From Buttiauxella brennerae ATCC 51605 (GTDB lineage: Bacteria; Pseudomonadota; Gammaproteobacteria; Enterobacterales; Enterobacteriaceae): a DNA stretch of 64,000 bases. Both the position numbers and the translations under genes were made by a program. The stretch spans positions 122,497-186,496 of the forward strand of contig NZ_LXER01000005.1 of NCBI RefSeq assembly GCF_001654925.1, given 5' to 3'. Below are positions 18,974 to 29,860 of the stretch, piece after piece (position 1 is the first letter of the stretch; each line of letters opens with the position of its first letter). The notes beneath the pieces are model-generated. The model saw nothing but the letters and a program-made list of their open reading frames with translations. It was not told where the DNA came from and ran no database searches.

Positions 18974-19004
18974 GTAGGCCGGATAAGCGAAAGCGTCATC
19001 CGGC
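18974..19004. repeat. REP unit (repetitive extragenic palindrome)
   Basis: GTAGGCCGGATAAGC-GAAA-GCGTCATCCGGC carries the typical REP arms (GCCGGATAAG / CATCCGGC) and is followed by a T-run. Its position between the convergent erpA and yadS suggests that it ends transcripts or protects their 3' ends. Confidence 0.85.
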
Positions 19005-19015
19005 TTTTTTATTAT

Positions 19016-19636
19016 CTATTGCCTGTCATCCAGTGCAAACGTTGGCAGTTTTAAATGCCAGCGAATAGCTGCGAGGCGAATCACCAGGGTGACGACCATA
19101 CCAATCATACTCGCCTGTTCCAGGGGAACGTGGAACGTGTAATACGCGGTGGCGTGCACGATACCGCCGGCAATACATGCCGTAGCGTAGATTTCGGTCC
19201 GCAGGATCATTGGAATTTCACGGGCTAAAACGTCACGAATAATCCCGCCGCCCACACCGGTCAACACACCCATGCAGATGGCAATCAGTGGGCTGGTGCC
19301 GGCAAGGAACGCTTTATTGACCCCAATGCCGACAAACACCGCAAGACCGACGGCGTCCAGCACGGGTAAAATCCATTTTGGCAGGCGGCGCGGCTGGCGT
19401 ACCAACAGAATGGTTAGCATGCATGTGACCATCGCAACGACTAAGTCAGTGGGGTCTTTAACCCAAAATACCGGGCCGTGATCCAGAGCCATATCACGTA
19501 TTGTCCCGCCGCCAACGGCAGTCACGACACCCAGAACCAGGACACCGAACGGGTCCATACGAAGTTTTCCAGCCAGCAGTACGCCGGAGATGGCAAACAC
19601 GGCTGTGCCAATGATGTCCAGCCAATAAACGAGCAT
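19016..19636 (-). CDS. yadS: TRIC/UPF0126-family inner-membrane protein YadS
   Basis: A 206-residue hydrophobic protein with an internal duplication. The motifs GVVTAVGGGTIRDM and GVLTGVGGGIIRDV mark the two UPF0126 repeats, with about seven membrane segments in all. Structurally the family resembles trimeric intracellular cation (TRIC) channels, and the transported substrate in enterobacteria is not established. It is the last gene of the mtnN-btuF-yadS group, 68 bp after btuF. The high identity to the E. coli protein makes the family assignment safe. Confidence 0.9.
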   Translation of the reverse strand: MLVYWLDIIGTAVFAISGVLLAGKLRMDPFGVLVLGVVTAVGGGTIRDMALDHGPVFWVKDPTDLVVAMVTCMLTILLVRQPRRLPKWILPVLDAVGLAVFVGIGVNKAFLAGTSPLIAICMGVLTGVGGGIIRDVLAREIPMILRTEIYATACIAGGIVHATAYYTFHVPLEQASMIGMVVTLVIRLAAIRWHLKLPTFALDDRQ

Positions 19637-19704
19637 CTAGCTATCCTCATTTAAATATCGCCCCGTCATATTTCGGGCCGCAGGGATGTTAACTGCAACT
19701 CGGG

Positions 19705-20520
19705 CTATTTAGAGGGATGTTCATTGTTATTCAGCTCCGCACAGAGCTGTTTTGCGGCGAGGATAATACGTGGGCCCGAGCGACTAAACCAGTCATCATT
19801 CACTGCAATAACCAGAATTTTTAGCTGGGTATTCCAAAATTGCTCAACCGGGGGGATTTGCTTTTCATCGCCGGTGATAATAATAGCTTGCGGGCGGCGG
19901 CTAAGCACTTGTTCACGGCTGACTTGTGGCCATGGAACCCGGCTATCAGCGAAGATATTTTGCCCGCCGCACACTTCCAGAATTTCGTTCTGAATCGAAC
20001 CGCGGCCTGACGTAAATAGCGGCTGTTGGCCAAATTGCAGGAAAACTTTCTTCGCTTTTGTTTGGGCATACTGCGCTTTTAACGCGGCAAATTCTTGCGC
20101 CAGTTTGTCCGCTGCTTGGTTGGCGGTTTCAGGGGTGGGGCTGTATTGACCCAGTTGGCGCAGTGCCGCAACCACACCTTCGACCGTTGCCGGATCAAGC
20201 CAGACGATTTTAATTCCCAGCGCCTGTAATTGGTTAACCTGGCGTTCTGCGTTTCCGCCACGCCAGGCGAGCACGATATCGGGTTTTAACGCCACGATGC
20301 GCTCAAGGTTCATTCCCTGCCAGTTTGAGACTTGCTCAAGTTTTTTAGCGGCCTCCGGATAGTCTGACCAGGCGCTAACCGCGACGGGTGTTATACCGGC
20401 TGCGTAAGCCAGTTCCGTATTGCTCGGCGACAGAGAAATAACCCGCGGCGCTGCCATCAGCAGTGACGGCAGGCAAAACAATAGCGCGGATAGCCCGCGC
20501 CAGACGTTCTTATTAACCAC
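19705..20520 (-). CDS. btuF: Periplasmic vitamin B12-binding protein
   Basis: Captures cobalamin in the periplasm and hands it to the BtuCD ABC transporter. The 271-residue precursor has a signal peptide of about 23 residues ending ...SLLMA before [19 protein letters not shown], the class III binding-protein opening. The start is GTG at 20520 and overlaps the end of mtnN by 8 bases, so the two are translationally coupled. The E. coli protein is 266 residues. The C-terminal LCAEL region is followed by a short charged tail. Confidence 0.94.
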   Translation of the reverse strand: MVNKNVWRGLSALLFCLPSLLMAAPRVISLSPSNTELAYAAGITPVAVSAWSDYPEAAKKLEQVSNWQGMNLERIVALKPDIVLAWRGGNAERQVNQLQALGIKIVWLDPATVEGVVAALRQLGQYSPTPETANQAADKLAQEFAALKAQYAQTKAKKVFLQFGQQPLFTSGRGSIQNEILEVCGGQNIFADSRVPWPQVSREQVLSRRPQAIIITGDEKQIPPVEQFWNTQLKILVIAVNDDWFSRSGPRIILAAKQLCAELNNNEHPSK

Positions 20521-21211
20521 GAGCTAACTTCTGCACCAGGTTTTCTACCATCAGCGTGGACTGCTTCGCGGCAACCGCGAGGAACTCGTCAAAGCTCAGG
20601 TGAGATTGCTGGTCAGCAACATCAGAAATGGCGCGAACGACCACAAACGGTGTGCCAAAGTTGTGGCAAACATGCGCCACTGCGGTTGCTTCCATTTCCA
20701 CGGCAACGGCCTGCGGGAAGTTGTGGCGGATTTTTGCCAGTGCGACAGAACCGTTAATAAACGCATCACCACTGACAACCAAACCGCGCACGGCGTTCAG
20801 GTTCAGCTCGGCAATGCACGCTTCAGCTGCCGCAATCAGTTTTGCATCAGCCGCGAAGCCCGCAGGGCAGCCTGGCAGTTGGCCATATTCATAGCCAAAA
20901 GCGGTTACGTCAGCGTCGTGATAGCGAACTTCATCGGAAACCACGATATCGCCCACTTTCAGCGTTGGTGCGAGGCCACCCGCAGAACCGGTGTTGATAA
21001 TAAAATCAGGCTTGCAGTGTTCCAGCAAAAGCGTTGCGCCCATTGCTGCTGCAACTTTACCGATGCCTGATTTTAGCAATGCCACTTCAACGCCATTGAG
21101 CGTGCCGGTGTAAATTTCGCACCCGGCCAGGGTCAGAGTTTGACGGTTTTCAATTTTGTCACGCAGCAACGTAACTTCTTCTTCCATTGCACCAATAATG
21201 CCTGCTTTCAT
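20513..21211 (-). CDS. mtnN: 5'-methylthioadenosine/S-adenosylhomocysteine nucleosidase
   Basis: Cleaves adenine from MTA, SAH and 5'-deoxyadenosine, removing by-products of SAM chemistry and starting the route to autoinducer-2. It is 232 residues long, as in E. coli, with catalytic residues E12, E174 (VEMEA) and D197 (RAISDVAD). It is the first gene of the mtnN-btuF-yadS operon and divergent from dgt, with 92 bp between the starts. Confidence 0.97.
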   Translation of the reverse strand: MKAGIIGAMEEEVTLLRDKIENRQTLTLAGCEIYTGTLNGVEVALLKSGIGKVAAAMGATLLLEHCKPDFIINTGSAGGLAPTLKVGDIVVSDEVRYHDADVTAFGYEYGQLPGCPAGFAADAKLIAAAEACIAELNLNAVRGLVVSGDAFINGSVALAKIRHNFPQAVAVEMEATAVAHVCHNFGTPFVVVRAISDVADQQSHLSFDEFLAVAAKQSTLMVENLVQKLARG

Positions 21212-21303
21212 AGTGATTCTCGCTAAAGTGTTAAATTACCTTCATAGTCTATCATGGCTGGCATCAAGGAATTAATCCGCTGTTAAAAGGCGCAGGAGAG
21301 GGC

Positions 21304-22818
21304 ATGAGTGAGATAGATTTCCGCAAGAAAATTAACTGGCACCGCCGTTTTCGTTCGCCGGAAGGGGAAAAAAACGAACACGAAATCCTGCGCATCTTTG
21401 AGAGCGATCGTGGGCGGATCGTCAACTCGCCGGCAATCCGCCGCTTGCAGCAGAAAACACAGGTCTTTCCGCTGGAGCGTAATGCCTCTGTTCGCACACG
21501 CCTGACTCATTCAATGGAAGTTCAGCAAGTCGGGCGTTACATCGCCAAAGAAGTGCTTAGCCGCCTGAAAGAGCGGCAAGACCTCGAGCGTTACGGGTTG
21601 CATGAATTGACCGGCCCGTTTGAAAGCATTGTTGAAATGGCCTGCCTGATGCACGACATCGGCAACCCGCCATTCGGCCATTTTGGTGAGTCAGCCATTA
21701 ATGACTGGTTCCGCCAGCGTTTGTTCCCAACCGATGCAGGCAGCCAGCCACGCAGCGACGATCGTTGCCGTGTTGGGGTGTTGCGCCTGCATGAAGGTGA
21801 AGATCAATTGAATGGTTTGCGCCGAAAGGTACGGCAGGATCTTTGCCAGTTTGAAGGCAATGCCCAGGGGATTCGTCTGGTTCATAGTCTGCTGCGCATG
21901 AACCTCACCTGGGCGCAGGTGGGCTGCATTCTTAAATATACCCGCCCGGCCTGGTTTGTCGGGGAACCGCCAGAAAGCCACGCTTACCTGATGAAGAAAC
22001 CCGGCTTTTATCTGTCCGAAGAGGCATACATTGCTCGCTTGCGTGCGGAGCTTGATTTGGGCGAATACAGCCGTTTCCCGCTGACATGGATAATGGAGGC
22101 CGCAGATGACATCTCTTATTGCGTGGCAGACCTGGAAGATGCCGTCGAGAAACGCATTTTTAGCGTTGAGCAGCTTTACCAACATTTGTGCGATGCCTGG
22201 GGTGAACATAGCGAAGACGATCTGTTTGAGCGTGTCGTAGATGAAGCCTGGGATAAATCCCGTTCAAATCAGATGCGCCGCAGCACAGAAGATCAGTTCT
22301 TCATGTATCTGCGCGTCAACACGCTAAACCAGCTGGTGCCTTATGCCGCACAGCGCTTCATCGACAATCTTGGCGAGATATATAGCGGCGAGTTTAATCA
22401 CGCGCTGCTTGAAGACGACAGCCCCTTTGCGCGCCTGCTGGAACTCTATAAACAGGTGGCATTTAAGCATGTGTTTAGCCATCCAGAAGTTGAGCAACTA
22501 GAATTACAGGGCTACCGCGTTATCAGTGGCTTACTTGATATTTACAGTCCATTACTCAATATATCAGGTGAGGATTTTGCTGAACTGGTGGAAAAAGAAA
22601 GTTTGCGTCGTCTGCCCATTGAGACGCGTTTATTCCACAAATTATCAACAAAACATAGGCTTGCTTATATCGAGGCCGTCAGTGATTTAACGCCGTCAGC
22701 CAGTGATTTCCCGGTATGGGAATATTACTACCGTTGCCGCCTGATTCAGGATTATGTCAGTGGAATGACGGACTTATATGCCTGGGATGAATATCGACGT
22801 TTGATGGCCGTGGAATAA
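21304..22818 (+). CDS. dgt: Deoxyguanosinetriphosphate triphosphohydrolase
   Basis: Hydrolyses dGTP to deoxyguanosine and tripolyphosphate, controlling the dNTP pool. The 504-residue HD-domain enzyme has metal and catalytic residues H69 (LTHSMEVQ), H117-D118 ([15 protein letters not shown]) and H126. The ATG at 21304 follows a GCAGGAGAG ribosome-binding site. The gene is complete and collinear with the E. coli protein (505 residues). Confidence 0.96.
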   Translation: MSEIDFRKKINWHRRFRSPEGEKNEHEILRIFESDRGRIVNSPAIRRLQQKTQVFPLERNASVRTRLTHSMEVQQVGRYIAKEVLSRLKERQDLERYGLHELTGPFESIVEMACLMHDIGNPPFGHFGESAINDWFRQRLFPTDAGSQPRSDDRCRVGVLRLHEGEDQLNGLRRKVRQDLCQFEGNAQGIRLVHSLLRMNLTWAQVGCILKYTRPAWFVGEPPESHAYLMKKPGFYLSEEAYIARLRAELDLGEYSRFPLTWIMEAADDISYCVADLEDAVEKRIFSVEQLYQHLCDAWGEHSEDDLFERVVDEAWDKSRSNQMRRSTEDQFFMYLRVNTLNQLVPYAAQRFIDNLGEIYSGEFNHALLEDDSPFARLLELYKQVAFKHVFSHPEVEQLELQGYRVISGLLDIYSPLLNISGEDFAELVEKESLRRLPIETRLFHKLSTKHRLAYIEAVSDLTPSASDFPVWEYYYRCRLIQDYVSGMTDLYAWDEYRRLMAVE

Positions 22819-22881
22819 GTGACTCGTGGAGTTTTGTAAAGACGGACAATAAATTTTTACTTTTTCCAGTGACTTATCGGC

Positions 22882-22910
22882 GGAACTTAGTGCCTCAATT
22901 GTCACTCTAT
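22882..22910 (+). promoter_or_regulatory. Likely sigma-E promoter of degP
   Basis: GGAACTT at 22882-22888 is a perfect sigma-E -35 element. TCTAT at 22906-22910 resembles the sigma-E -10 (TCTRA) at 17-bp spacing, about 50 bp ahead of degP. degP is a known RpoE regulon member in E. coli. Confidence 0.7.
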
Positions 22911-22961
22911 ACTGGCCTACACAGCAATTTTGCGTGACTTATTAACTTGAGAATTGAATCG

Positions 22962-24413
22962 ATGAAAAAAACAACTTTAGCAATGAGCGCGCTGGCTCTT
23001 AGCCTGGGTTTGGCGCTGAGTCCTGTATCTGCAATTGCGGCTGAAACCGCTTCTTCCGCTCCGGCAACTGCGGCGCAACCGCTGCCAAGCCTTGCGCCGA
23101 TGCTGGAAAAAGTGATGCCTTCGGTAGTGAGCATTAACGTTGAAGGCAGCACCACCGTTAATACGCCGCGTATGGGGCGTAACTTCCAGCAGTTCTTTGG
23201 TGATAATTCACCGTTCTGCCAGGAAGGTTCACCATTCCAGAGCTCGCCATTCTGCCAGAGCGGCCCGTCTGATGATGGTGCTCAGGGCGGTGGTAGCCAG
23301 CAGCAGAAATTTGCAGCCCTGGGTTCAGGTGTCATTATTGATGCAGCAAAAGGCTACGTGGTAACCAACAACCACGTTGTTGATAACGCAACAAAAATTC
23401 AGGTTTCCCTGAGCGATGGCCGCAAGTTTGAAGCGAAGGTTGTGGGTAAAGATCCACGTTCTGATATCGCGCTGTTGCAGCTGCAAGATCCGAAAAACCT
23501 GACCGCCATTAAAATGGCTGATTCCGACGCGCTGCGTGTTGGTGACTACACCGTGGCAATCGGTAACCCGTATGGCCTGGGTGAAACCGTGACTTCCGGT
23601 ATTGTTTCAGCGTTGGGTCGTAGTGGCCTGAACATTGAAAACTATGAAAACTTTATCCAGACCGATGCGGCAATCAACCGCGGTAACTCCGGTGGTGCGC
23701 TGGTTAACCTCAATGGTGAGCTTATCGGGATCAACACCGCGATTCTGGCACCAGACGGCGGTAACATTGGTATCGGCTTTGCTATCCCAAGCAATATGGT
23801 GAAAAACCTGACCGCGCAGATGGTGCAATACGGCCAGGTTAAGCGTGGCGAATTGGGTATCCTGGGCACTGAGCTGAACTCAGAGCTTGCGAAAGCGATG
23901 AAAGTTGATGCGCAACGTGGTGCATTTGTCAGCCAGGTCATGCCAAACTCTTCTGCGGCGAAAGCGGGTATTAAAGCCGGTGATGTGGTGGTTTCCATGA
24001 ACGGTAAGCCTATCACCAGCTTCTCTGCACTGCGTGCGGAAGTGGGCTCTATGCCAGTCGGCAGCAAACTGACCCTCGGCCTGCTGCGTGATGGCAAACC
24101 GGTTTCAGTAAACCTGGAACTGCAACAGAGCAGCCAGACTCAGGTTGATTCTGCAAGCATCTTTACCGGTATCGAAGGTGCTGAAATGAGCAACCGCAGC
24201 GGTAAAGATGAGAAAGGCGTTATCGTCAATAGCGTGAAAGGGAATACCCCGGCTGCGCGTATTGGCCTGAAAAAAGGCGATATCATCATTGGTGTGAACC
24301 AGCAGGTGGTGAACAACATTGCTGAGCTGCGTAAGATTCTCGACGCTAAACCATCAGTGATGGCGCTGAACATTCAGCGTGGTGATACCACCATCTACCT
24401 GCTGATGCAGTAA
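22962..24413 (+). CDS. degP: Periplasmic serine endoprotease/chaperone DegP (HtrA)
   Basis: Degrades or holds misfolded envelope proteins and protects outer-membrane protein transit together with Skp and SurA. The 483-residue precursor has a signal peptide to about A27, catalytic triad H138, D168 and S243 (GNSGG), the LA loop with two cysteines (SPFCQEGS...SPFCQ), and two PDZ domains (about 290 onward). The start at 22962 (MKKTTLAMS) is the normal signal-peptide start. A codon 15 bases upstream merely prolongs the frame. The sigma-E-like promoter upstream fits its stress role. Confidence 0.97.
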   Translation: MKKTTLAMSALALSLGLALSPVSAIAAETASSAPATAAQPLPSLAPMLEKVMPSVVSINVEGSTTVNTPRMGRNFQQFFGDNSPFCQEGSPFQSSPFCQSGPSDDGAQGGGSQQQKFAALGSGVIIDAAKGYVVTNNHVVDNATKIQVSLSDGRKFEAKVVGKDPRSDIALLQLQDPKNLTAIKMADSDALRVGDYTVAIGNPYGLGETVTSGIVSALGRSGLNIENYENFIQTDAAINRGNSGGALVNLNGELIGINTAILAPDGGNIGIGFAIPSNMVKNLTAQMVQYGQVKRGELGILGTELNSELAKAMKVDAQRGAFVSQVMPNSSAAKAGIKAGDVVVSMNGKPITSFSALRAEVGSMPVGSKLTLGLLRDGKPVSVNLELQQSSQTQVDSASIFTGIEGAEMSNRSGKDEKGVIVNSVKGNTPAARIGLKKGDIIIGVNQQVVNNIAELRKILDAKPSVMALNIQRGDTTIYLLMQ

Positions 24414-24442
24414 TCGTCACGGAATTAAGCGTCAAAACTATC

Positions 24443-24468
24443 AGGGCCGCACTTTGCGGCCCTTTTTT
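24443..24468 (+). terminator. degP terminator
   Basis: The stem AGGGCCGC / GCGGCCCT with loop ACTTT is followed by six T, 30 bp after the degP stop. Confidence 0.9.
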
Positions 24469-24578
24469 GTGAGCCTTCCCACAACTCCATACTCTTCATC
24501 TGTGCTTTGTGCATTCGCACAATGCTGAGGTGATTCAACTCGCCTATGCTAGGCCATTAGCACGATTCAGGAGGAAGC

Positions 24579-25736
24579 ATGGCTGGCTGGCATCTTGATA
24601 CCAAAATGGCACAGGACATCGTGTCGCGCACCATGACCATCATTGATACCAACATCAACGTGATGGATGCGCGTGGGCGAATCATTGGTAGCGGTGATAA
24701 AGAACGTATTGGTGAATTGCACGAAGGTGCGCTGCTGGTGCTATCTCAGGGGCGTGTGGTGGATATCGACGATGCGGTCGCCCGCCATCTGTACGGCGTT
24801 CGCCAGGGGATTAACCTGCCGCTGCGCATCGACGGTGAAATCGTGGGGGTTATCGGTTTGACGGGGGAGCCTGGTTCGCTGCGTAAATATGGTGAACTGG
24901 TGTGTATGACGGCGGAGATGATGCTCGAGCAATCTCGCCTGATGCACTTGCTGGCACAAGACAGCCGTTTGCGTGAAGAGCTGGTGATGAACCTGATTCA
25001 GGCAGAAGAGCACACGCCTGCATTGAGTGAATGGGCGCAGCGTTTGGGTATCGACCTGAATCAGCCGCGTGTCGTTGCCGTGGTGGAGGTGGATAGCGGC
25101 CAGCTTGGCGTGGACAGCGCCATGGAAGAGTTACAACAGTTGCAAACCGCGCTCACGACGCCCGAACGTAATAACCTGATTGCCATTGTCTCACTGACCG
25201 AAATGGTGGTGCTGAAACCTGCGCTTAACCCGTTTGGCCGCTGGGATGCAGAAGACCATCGTAAACGCGTTGAACAGCTGATTAGCCGCATGAAAGAAAA
25301 CGGCCAGCTACGATGCCGCGTTGCGCTGGGTAACTATTTTACCGGGCCGGGGAGTATCGCGCGTTCGTATCGTACCGCGCGCACAACCATGATGGTTGGC
25401 AAGCAGCGCATGCCCGAAAGTCGGGGTTATTTCTATCAGGATTTGATGTTACCGGTGCTGCTGGATAGTTTGCGCGGTGGCTGGCAGGCCAATGAACTGG
25501 CGCGCCCGCTGGCACGTCTGAAATCAATGGATAATAACGGCTTGTTGCGCCGAACGCTGAGCGCCTGGTTCCGCCATAACGTCCAGCCGCTCGCCACCTC
25601 TAAAGCACTGTTTATTCATCGCAATACGCTTGAATACCGGCTAAACCGTATTTCGGAATTAACAGGGTTAGATTTAGGGAATTTTGACGACCGATTGCTG
25701 CTGTATGTGGCGTTACAGTTAGATGAGCAGAGATAA
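24579..25736 (+). CDS. cdaR: Carbohydrate diacid regulator CdaR
   Basis: A 385-residue activator of glucarate, galactarate and glycerate use genes (gud, gar) in E. coli. It has an N-terminal diacid-recognition (putative sugar diacid recognition) domain (about 1-135), a middle GGDEF-like region, and a C-terminal PucR-type helix-turn-helix around KALFIHRNTLEYRLNRISELTG. A GGAGGA ribosome-binding site precedes ATG 24579. It is very similar to E. coli, although the regulated gud/gar operons are outside the window. Confidence 0.95.
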   Translation: MAGWHLDTKMAQDIVSRTMTIIDTNINVMDARGRIIGSGDKERIGELHEGALLVLSQGRVVDIDDAVARHLYGVRQGINLPLRIDGEIVGVIGLTGEPGSLRKYGELVCMTAEMMLEQSRLMHLLAQDSRLREELVMNLIQAEEHTPALSEWAQRLGIDLNQPRVVAVVEVDSGQLGVDSAMEELQQLQTALTTPERNNLIAIVSLTEMVVLKPALNPFGRWDAEDHRKRVEQLISRMKENGQLRCRVALGNYFTGPGSIARSYRTARTTMMVGKQRMPESRGYFYQDLMLPVLLDSLRGGWQANELARPLARLKSMDNNGLLRRTLSAWFRHNVQPLATSKALFIHRNTLEYRLNRISELTGLDLGNFDDRLLLYVALQLDEQR

Positions 25737-25766
25737 GAAAGGGCCGGAATCTCCGGCCCTTTCTTA
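25735..25766. terminator. Bidirectional terminator between cdaR and yaeH
   Basis: AAGAAAGGGCCGGA-ATC-TCCGGCCCTTTCTT is a near-perfect palindrome with A- and T-runs on either side. It starts at the cdaR stop codon and ends one base before the yaeH stop, serving both convergent genes. Confidence 0.9.
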
Positions 25767-26156
25767 TTATTTACCGCGGGTAAGCTTTTCCAGATCAGAT
25801 TCGATCTCGGCAATTTTATGAGTCACCACAGATTCCAGATGGCGAAGATCGTCGAGGATTTTGCGTTTCAGATCGACTTCAGTGCGATCGCGCTGGCAGA
25901 GTTGATCTAATTCATCAATCACATAGCGCAGATTCGGGCTGATTTCCTGCACTTCTTTGTAACCCTGGCCGACGCCATCGGCAACGACGGTTTTGCGCTG
26001 GCGCGGGTATTTAAACTTCACGCTTTTAGCAAAAAACTCGCCTTTATCCTTCTGGAAATAGATTTTCAGGATATCGTTGTTGGCTTCCTGCCGGAGGCTG
26101 TAACGATCGATTTCATCAGGATTGGTAATACCCAGACTTTTCAAGTTATCGTACAT
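25767..26156 (-). CDS. yaeH: DUF3461 family protein YaeH
   Basis: A 129-residue soluble, charged protein of unknown function that is strongly conserved in enterobacteria. It opens [21 protein letters not shown], has a basic middle ([15 protein letters not shown]) and a predicted coiled-coil C-terminus rich in Asp, Glu, Leu and Lys (about 85-127). No enzymatic motif is visible. It is transcribed toward cdaR. The E. coli neighbour yaeI, expected between this gene and dapD, is absent. Confidence 0.9.
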   Translation of the reverse strand: MYDNLKSLGITNPDEIDRYSLRQEANNDILKIYFQKDKGEFFAKSVKFKYPRQRKTVVADGVGQGYKEVQEISPNLRYVIDELDQLCQRDRTEVDLKRKILDDLRHLESVVTHKIAEIESDLEKLTRGK

Positions 26157-26230
26157 AATATGACCTTTTCGATATCAGCAATACTAAGATAATTAACGGA
26201 AAAGTCCTTTTCCGCTAGCCCTAAATGCTA

Positions 26231-26254
26231 AAAAGGCGGGAGAGCCCGCCTTTT
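26231..26254 (-). terminator. dapD terminator
   Basis: AAAAGGCGGG-AGAG-CCCGCCTTTT is a palindrome lying just beyond the dapD stop codon in the direction of transcription. The flanking A/T tracts allow termination on the minus strand before yaeH. Confidence 0.85.
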
Positions 26255-26264
26255 GCATATTTTA

Positions 26265-27089
26265 TTAGTCGATAGTGCGAAGCAGCTCGTTGATTCCAAC
26301 TTTGCCGCGAGTTTTCGCGTCGACTTTTTTCACGATAACTGCACAGTACAGGCTGTACTTACCATCTTTAGATGGCAGGTTACCGGAAACGACCACGGAA
26401 CCTGCTGGCACGCGGCCGTAATGTACTTCACCGGTTTCACGGTCATAAATACGTGTGCTTTGGCCGATGTAAACGCCCATGGAAATCACGGAGCCTTCTT
26501 CAACGATAACGCCTTCCACAACTTCTGAACGCGCGCCGATGAAGCAGTTATCTTCGATGATAGTTGGGTTAGCCTGTAATGGCTCCAGAACGCCACCGAT
26601 GCCAACGCCACCAGACAGGTGAACGTTTTTACCGATCTGCGCACAAGAACCGACAGTTGCCCAGGTATCAACCATAGAGCCTTCATCAACATAAGCGCCG
26701 ATGTTAACGTAAGAAGGCATCAGAACGGTGTTACGTGCGATGTATGCACCCTGGCGAACGGCCGCTGGTGGCACAACGCGGAAACCTTCTTTCTGGAAGC
26801 GTGCTTCGTCATAGTTGGCGAATTTCATCGGCACTTTGTCGAAGTAACGGCTTTCTGCGCCATCAATAACCTGGTTGTCATTGATACGGAAAGAGAGCAG
26901 AACGGCTTTTTTCAGCCACTGGTGGGTTACCCACTGGCCATCAATTTTTTCAGCAACGCGCAGCGCACCGCTGTCGAGCAGGGAGATGACCTGGTTTACC
27001 GCTTCACGAGTAACGGTGTCAGCATTTGCCGGAGTGATTTCGGCGCGGCGCTCGAAAGCGGTTTCAATGACGTTTTGTAGCTGCTGCAT
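26265..27089 (-). CDS. dapD: 2,3,4,5-tetrahydropyridine-2,6-dicarboxylate N-succinyltransferase
   Basis: Succinylates tetrahydrodipicolinate in the lysine and diaminopimelate pathway, feeding peptidoglycan and protein synthesis. The protein is 274 residues long when started at 27089 (MQQLQN), as in E. coli. An ATG two codons upstream (27095) sits very close to AGGAAA and is less well spaced. The C-terminal two-thirds is a left-handed beta-helix of hexapeptide repeats (e.g. [36 protein letters not shown]). The N-terminus is helical. The trimeric form is a family property. Confidence 0.96.
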   Translation of the reverse strand: MQQLQNVIETAFERRAEITPANADTVTREAVNQVISLLDSGALRVAEKIDGQWVTHQWLKKAVLLSFRINDNQVIDGAESRYFDKVPMKFANYDEARFQKEGFRVVPPAAVRQGAYIARNTVLMPSYVNIGAYVDEGSMVDTWATVGSCAQIGKNVHLSGGVGIGGVLEPLQANPTIIEDNCFIGARSEVVEGVIVEEGSVISMGVYIGQSTRIYDRETGEVHYGRVPAGSVVVSGNLPSKDGKYSLYCAVIVKKVDAKTRGKVGINELLRTID

Positions 27090-27125
27090 TAACATTTTCC
27101 TGATTGTGACGAAATTAACAGACTG

Positions 27126-29798
27126 TTATTTATCGTTTGGATTAAGGGCCGCTGTCAACCGTTGCTGTACTTCCAGTTGCAACTCATCATTAAGAGCACG
27201 TCGGTCTGCGGTGGCAATTATAAATAAATCTTCTACTCGCTCACCAATTGTCGTAATTCTCGCCCCATAAAGCGAGATTCCGAGGTCAGCAAATACTTCA
27301 CCTACCCGCGCCAGTAAGCCTGGCTGATCCAACGCAATCAGCTCCAGGAATGTGCGCCTGTCAGTATGAGTGGGCAGGAAATTGACTTCGGTATCGACGG
27401 TAAAGTGGCGCAGTTTGGCGGACTGGCGGCGCGGTTGAGGCGTCTGCCAGCTGGCCTGGGTAATAGCTTGTTCAATACTGTGGCGAATGAGTTCGTGCCT
27501 GTCGGCGGAAAGCGGGCTGCCATCCGGCTCCAGCACAATAAAGGTGTCCATTGCCATGCCGTCACGCGTGGTAAAGATTTGCGCGTCATGAACGCTGAGG
27601 TTGCGCCTGTCCAGCTCAGCACAAACTGCCGCGAACAGGTGCGGCCTGTCCGGGCTCCAGATAAAGATCTCGGTACCGCCGCGTGTTGCCTGCGGGCTAA
27701 GCAAAATCATCGGCTTGCTGAGATCGTGTTTTAGCAAATGGCGGGCATGCCAGGCAATTTGGTTTGGTGTGTGGCGGACAAAGTAGTTTGCCCGACAACG
27801 GCGCCAGATATTATGCAGCGCTTCTTCGTTGATGTTGTCCATGCGCAGCAACGCCAGCGCCTGAAGCTGATGGTGGCGCACACGTTCACGCATATCCGGG
27901 CTGTTTTGCATCCCGCGGCGTAGCTGTTTTTCTGTGGCGAAATAGAGTTCCCGCAACAGGCTCTGTTTCCAGCTATTCCACAAGGTTTCGTTTGTGGCAC
28001 AGATATCGGCAACGGTCAGGCAAACCAAGTAACGCAGGCGGTTTTCGGTCTGCACTTCTTCGGCAAATTGCTTAATGACTTCCGGATCCTGAATATCACG
28101 GCGCTGAGCCGTTACAGACATCAGCAAATGCTGGCGCACTAACCAGGCGACGAGCTGAGTTTCGCGAGAGTTCAGCCCATGAAGTTCGGCAAATTTTAAA
28201 ACGTCTTGCGCACCGAGCACGGAGTGATCTCCGCCACGGCCTTTGGCGATGTCATGGAACAGAGCAGCAATCAGAATCAGTTCCGGGTGCGACAGGCGCG
28301 GCCAGAGATCAACACATAACGGATGCTTCGGACGGGTCTCTTCTTTCGCGAAGCTTTCCAGTTTTTGCAGCACGCGAATCGTGTGTTCATCCACCGTATA
28401 CGCATGGAACAGGTCAAACTGCATCTGGCCGACGATATGCGACCACTGCGGCATATACGCCCACAACACGCTGTGGCGGTGCATCGGCAACAAGGCTCGG
28501 CTCACGGCACCTGGGTGGCGCAAGATAACCAGGAACAGTTCACGCGCTTCAGGAATGTAGCAAAGCGGCTGTGCAAGATGGCGGCGAGCATGGCGCAAAT
28601 GGCGCAAGGTGGTTGAGTAAATACCGGTTATGTCGCGGTTCCGCACCATCATGTAAAACATACGCAGAATGGCCTGCGGTTCGCGCATAAACAGCGTTTC
28701 GTCACGCAGATCGATAAGCGAGCCGCGCAACTGGAAGTCATCGTCCAGAGGGCGTGGTTTTTCACTGGCATCCAGGGCAAGAATCGCTTCATCAAACAGC
28801 TGCAACAGCATTTGATTCAGCTCACCCACGCGGCGGGTCACACGATAGAAATCCTTCATCATGTGTTCGACTGGCTGATTACCTTCACCGTTGTAATTCA
28901 GACGCTGCGCTACGCTAAGCTGCCTGTCGAATAACAAACGGTTGTCGTAGCGGTTCACTTCAAGATGCAAAGCGAAGCGAATGCGCCACAGCAGGTGCTG
29001 GCACTCATCGAGCTCATTTCGTTCCGCTTCGGTTAAAAAGCCAAAATCGACCATTTCACCCATGGAGGTGGCACCAAAGTGGCGACGTGCGACCCATTGC
29101 AGTGTGTGAATGTCACGCAAACCGCCAGGGCTGCTTTTGATGTCTGGCTCGAGGTTGTAGCTGGTGCCGTGATAGCGCTGGTGACGAACGTTTTGCTCAT
29201 CAATTTTGGCGGCAAAGAATTTGGCTGATGGCCAGAAGCCATCACTGAAAATGTGTTTTTGCAGTTCAAGGAAGAGGGCGACATCGCCAATCAGCAAGCG
29301 TGATTCAATCAGGTTGGTGGCGACGGTTAAATCGGACAGGCCTTCGAGCAAACACTCTTCAAGTGTGCGAACGCTATGGCCGACTTCAAGTTTCACATCC
29401 CAAAGTAGCGTGAGAAGCTCACCAATTTTCTGTGCTTGCGACTCGTTTAAACGCTGACGACTGAGTATTAGCAAATCAATGTCAGACAATGGGTGAAGTT
29501 CAGCGCGCCCATAGCCGCCGACCGCGACGAGTGCGGTTTCAGTGACATCCCCAAAGCCATAGTTTACCCATAACCGTTGCAGCAGCTGGTCGATAAATTC
29601 AGTTCGGGCATCGAGCAGTTTTTCGGCGGAAATGCCGTCATCGAATGCTGTTCCCAACCACTGCTGGAAGGTATCGAGGCGAGATTTAATCCCGGCGCAA
29701 TTCAGATCTGAATCTGACCAGTTGACGGGGTATTCAGGTTGCCCGGAAATCTCAGGAAGCACTGTCGTTGCGTACTGCTCGGGTAAGCTCTGTGTCAT
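27126..29798 (-). CDS. glnD: Bifunctional uridylyltransferase/uridylyl-removing enzyme GlnD
   Basis: The nitrogen sensor that uridylylates PII (GlnB, GlnK) when glutamine is low and removes UMP when it is high. At 890 residues it has the length of the E. coli enzyme. The nucleotidyltransferase motif [17 protein letters not shown] has D106/D108, an HD domain contains [14 protein letters not shown], and two C-terminal ACT domains sense glutamine ([18 protein letters not shown] and [13 protein letters not shown]). The start at 29798 ([10 protein letters not shown]) was chosen. The nearest upstream ATG (29810) abuts the T-tract of the map terminator. Confidence 0.96.
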   Translation of the reverse strand: MTQSLPEQYATTVLPEISGQPEYPVNWSDSDLNCAGIKSRLDTFQQWLGTAFDDGISAEKLLDARTEFIDQLLQRLWVNYGFGDVTETALVAVGGYGRAELHPLSDIDLLILSRQRLNESQAQKIGELLTLLWDVKLEVGHSVRTLEECLLEGLSDLTVATNLIESRLLIGDVALFLELQKHIFSDGFWPSAKFFAAKIDEQNVRHQRYHGTSYNLEPDIKSSPGGLRDIHTLQWVARRHFGATSMGEMVDFGFLTEAERNELDECQHLLWRIRFALHLEVNRYDNRLLFDRQLSVAQRLNYNGEGNQPVEHMMKDFYRVTRRVGELNQMLLQLFDEAILALDASEKPRPLDDDFQLRGSLIDLRDETLFMREPQAILRMFYMMVRNRDITGIYSTTLRHLRHARRHLAQPLCYIPEARELFLVILRHPGAVSRALLPMHRHSVLWAYMPQWSHIVGQMQFDLFHAYTVDEHTIRVLQKLESFAKEETRPKHPLCVDLWPRLSHPELILIAALFHDIAKGRGGDHSVLGAQDVLKFAELHGLNSRETQLVAWLVRQHLLMSVTAQRRDIQDPEVIKQFAEEVQTENRLRYLVCLTVADICATNETLWNSWKQSLLRELYFATEKQLRRGMQNSPDMRERVRHHQLQALALLRMDNINEEALHNIWRRCRANYFVRHTPNQIAWHARHLLKHDLSKPMILLSPQATRGGTEIFIWSPDRPHLFAAVCAELDRRNLSVHDAQIFTTRDGMAMDTFIVLEPDGSPLSADRHELIRHSIEQAITQASWQTPQPRRQSAKLRHFTVDTEVNFLPTHTDRRTFLELIALDQPGLLARVGEVFADLGISLYGARITTIGERVEDLFIIATADRRALNDELQLEVQQRLTAALNPNDK

Positions 29799-29810
29799 GT
29801 CGCCATCCAT

Positions 29811-29834
29811 AAAAAAAGCCGGCATAAGCCGGCT
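29811..29834 (-). terminator. Terminator between map and glnD
   Basis: On the minus strand AGCCGGC-TTAT-GCCGGCT is followed by seven T. It lies 27 bp after the map stop and 13 bp before the glnD start, so glnD probably depends on read-through or its own promoter. Confidence 0.88.
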
Positions 29835-29860
29835 TCGATTGCTGACTTTCGCCAGGCGAA

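Noticed and set aside
22836..22860. Possible CpxR box upstream of degP
   Set aside because: One GTAAA half-site is present but no second copy at the proper five-base spacing.
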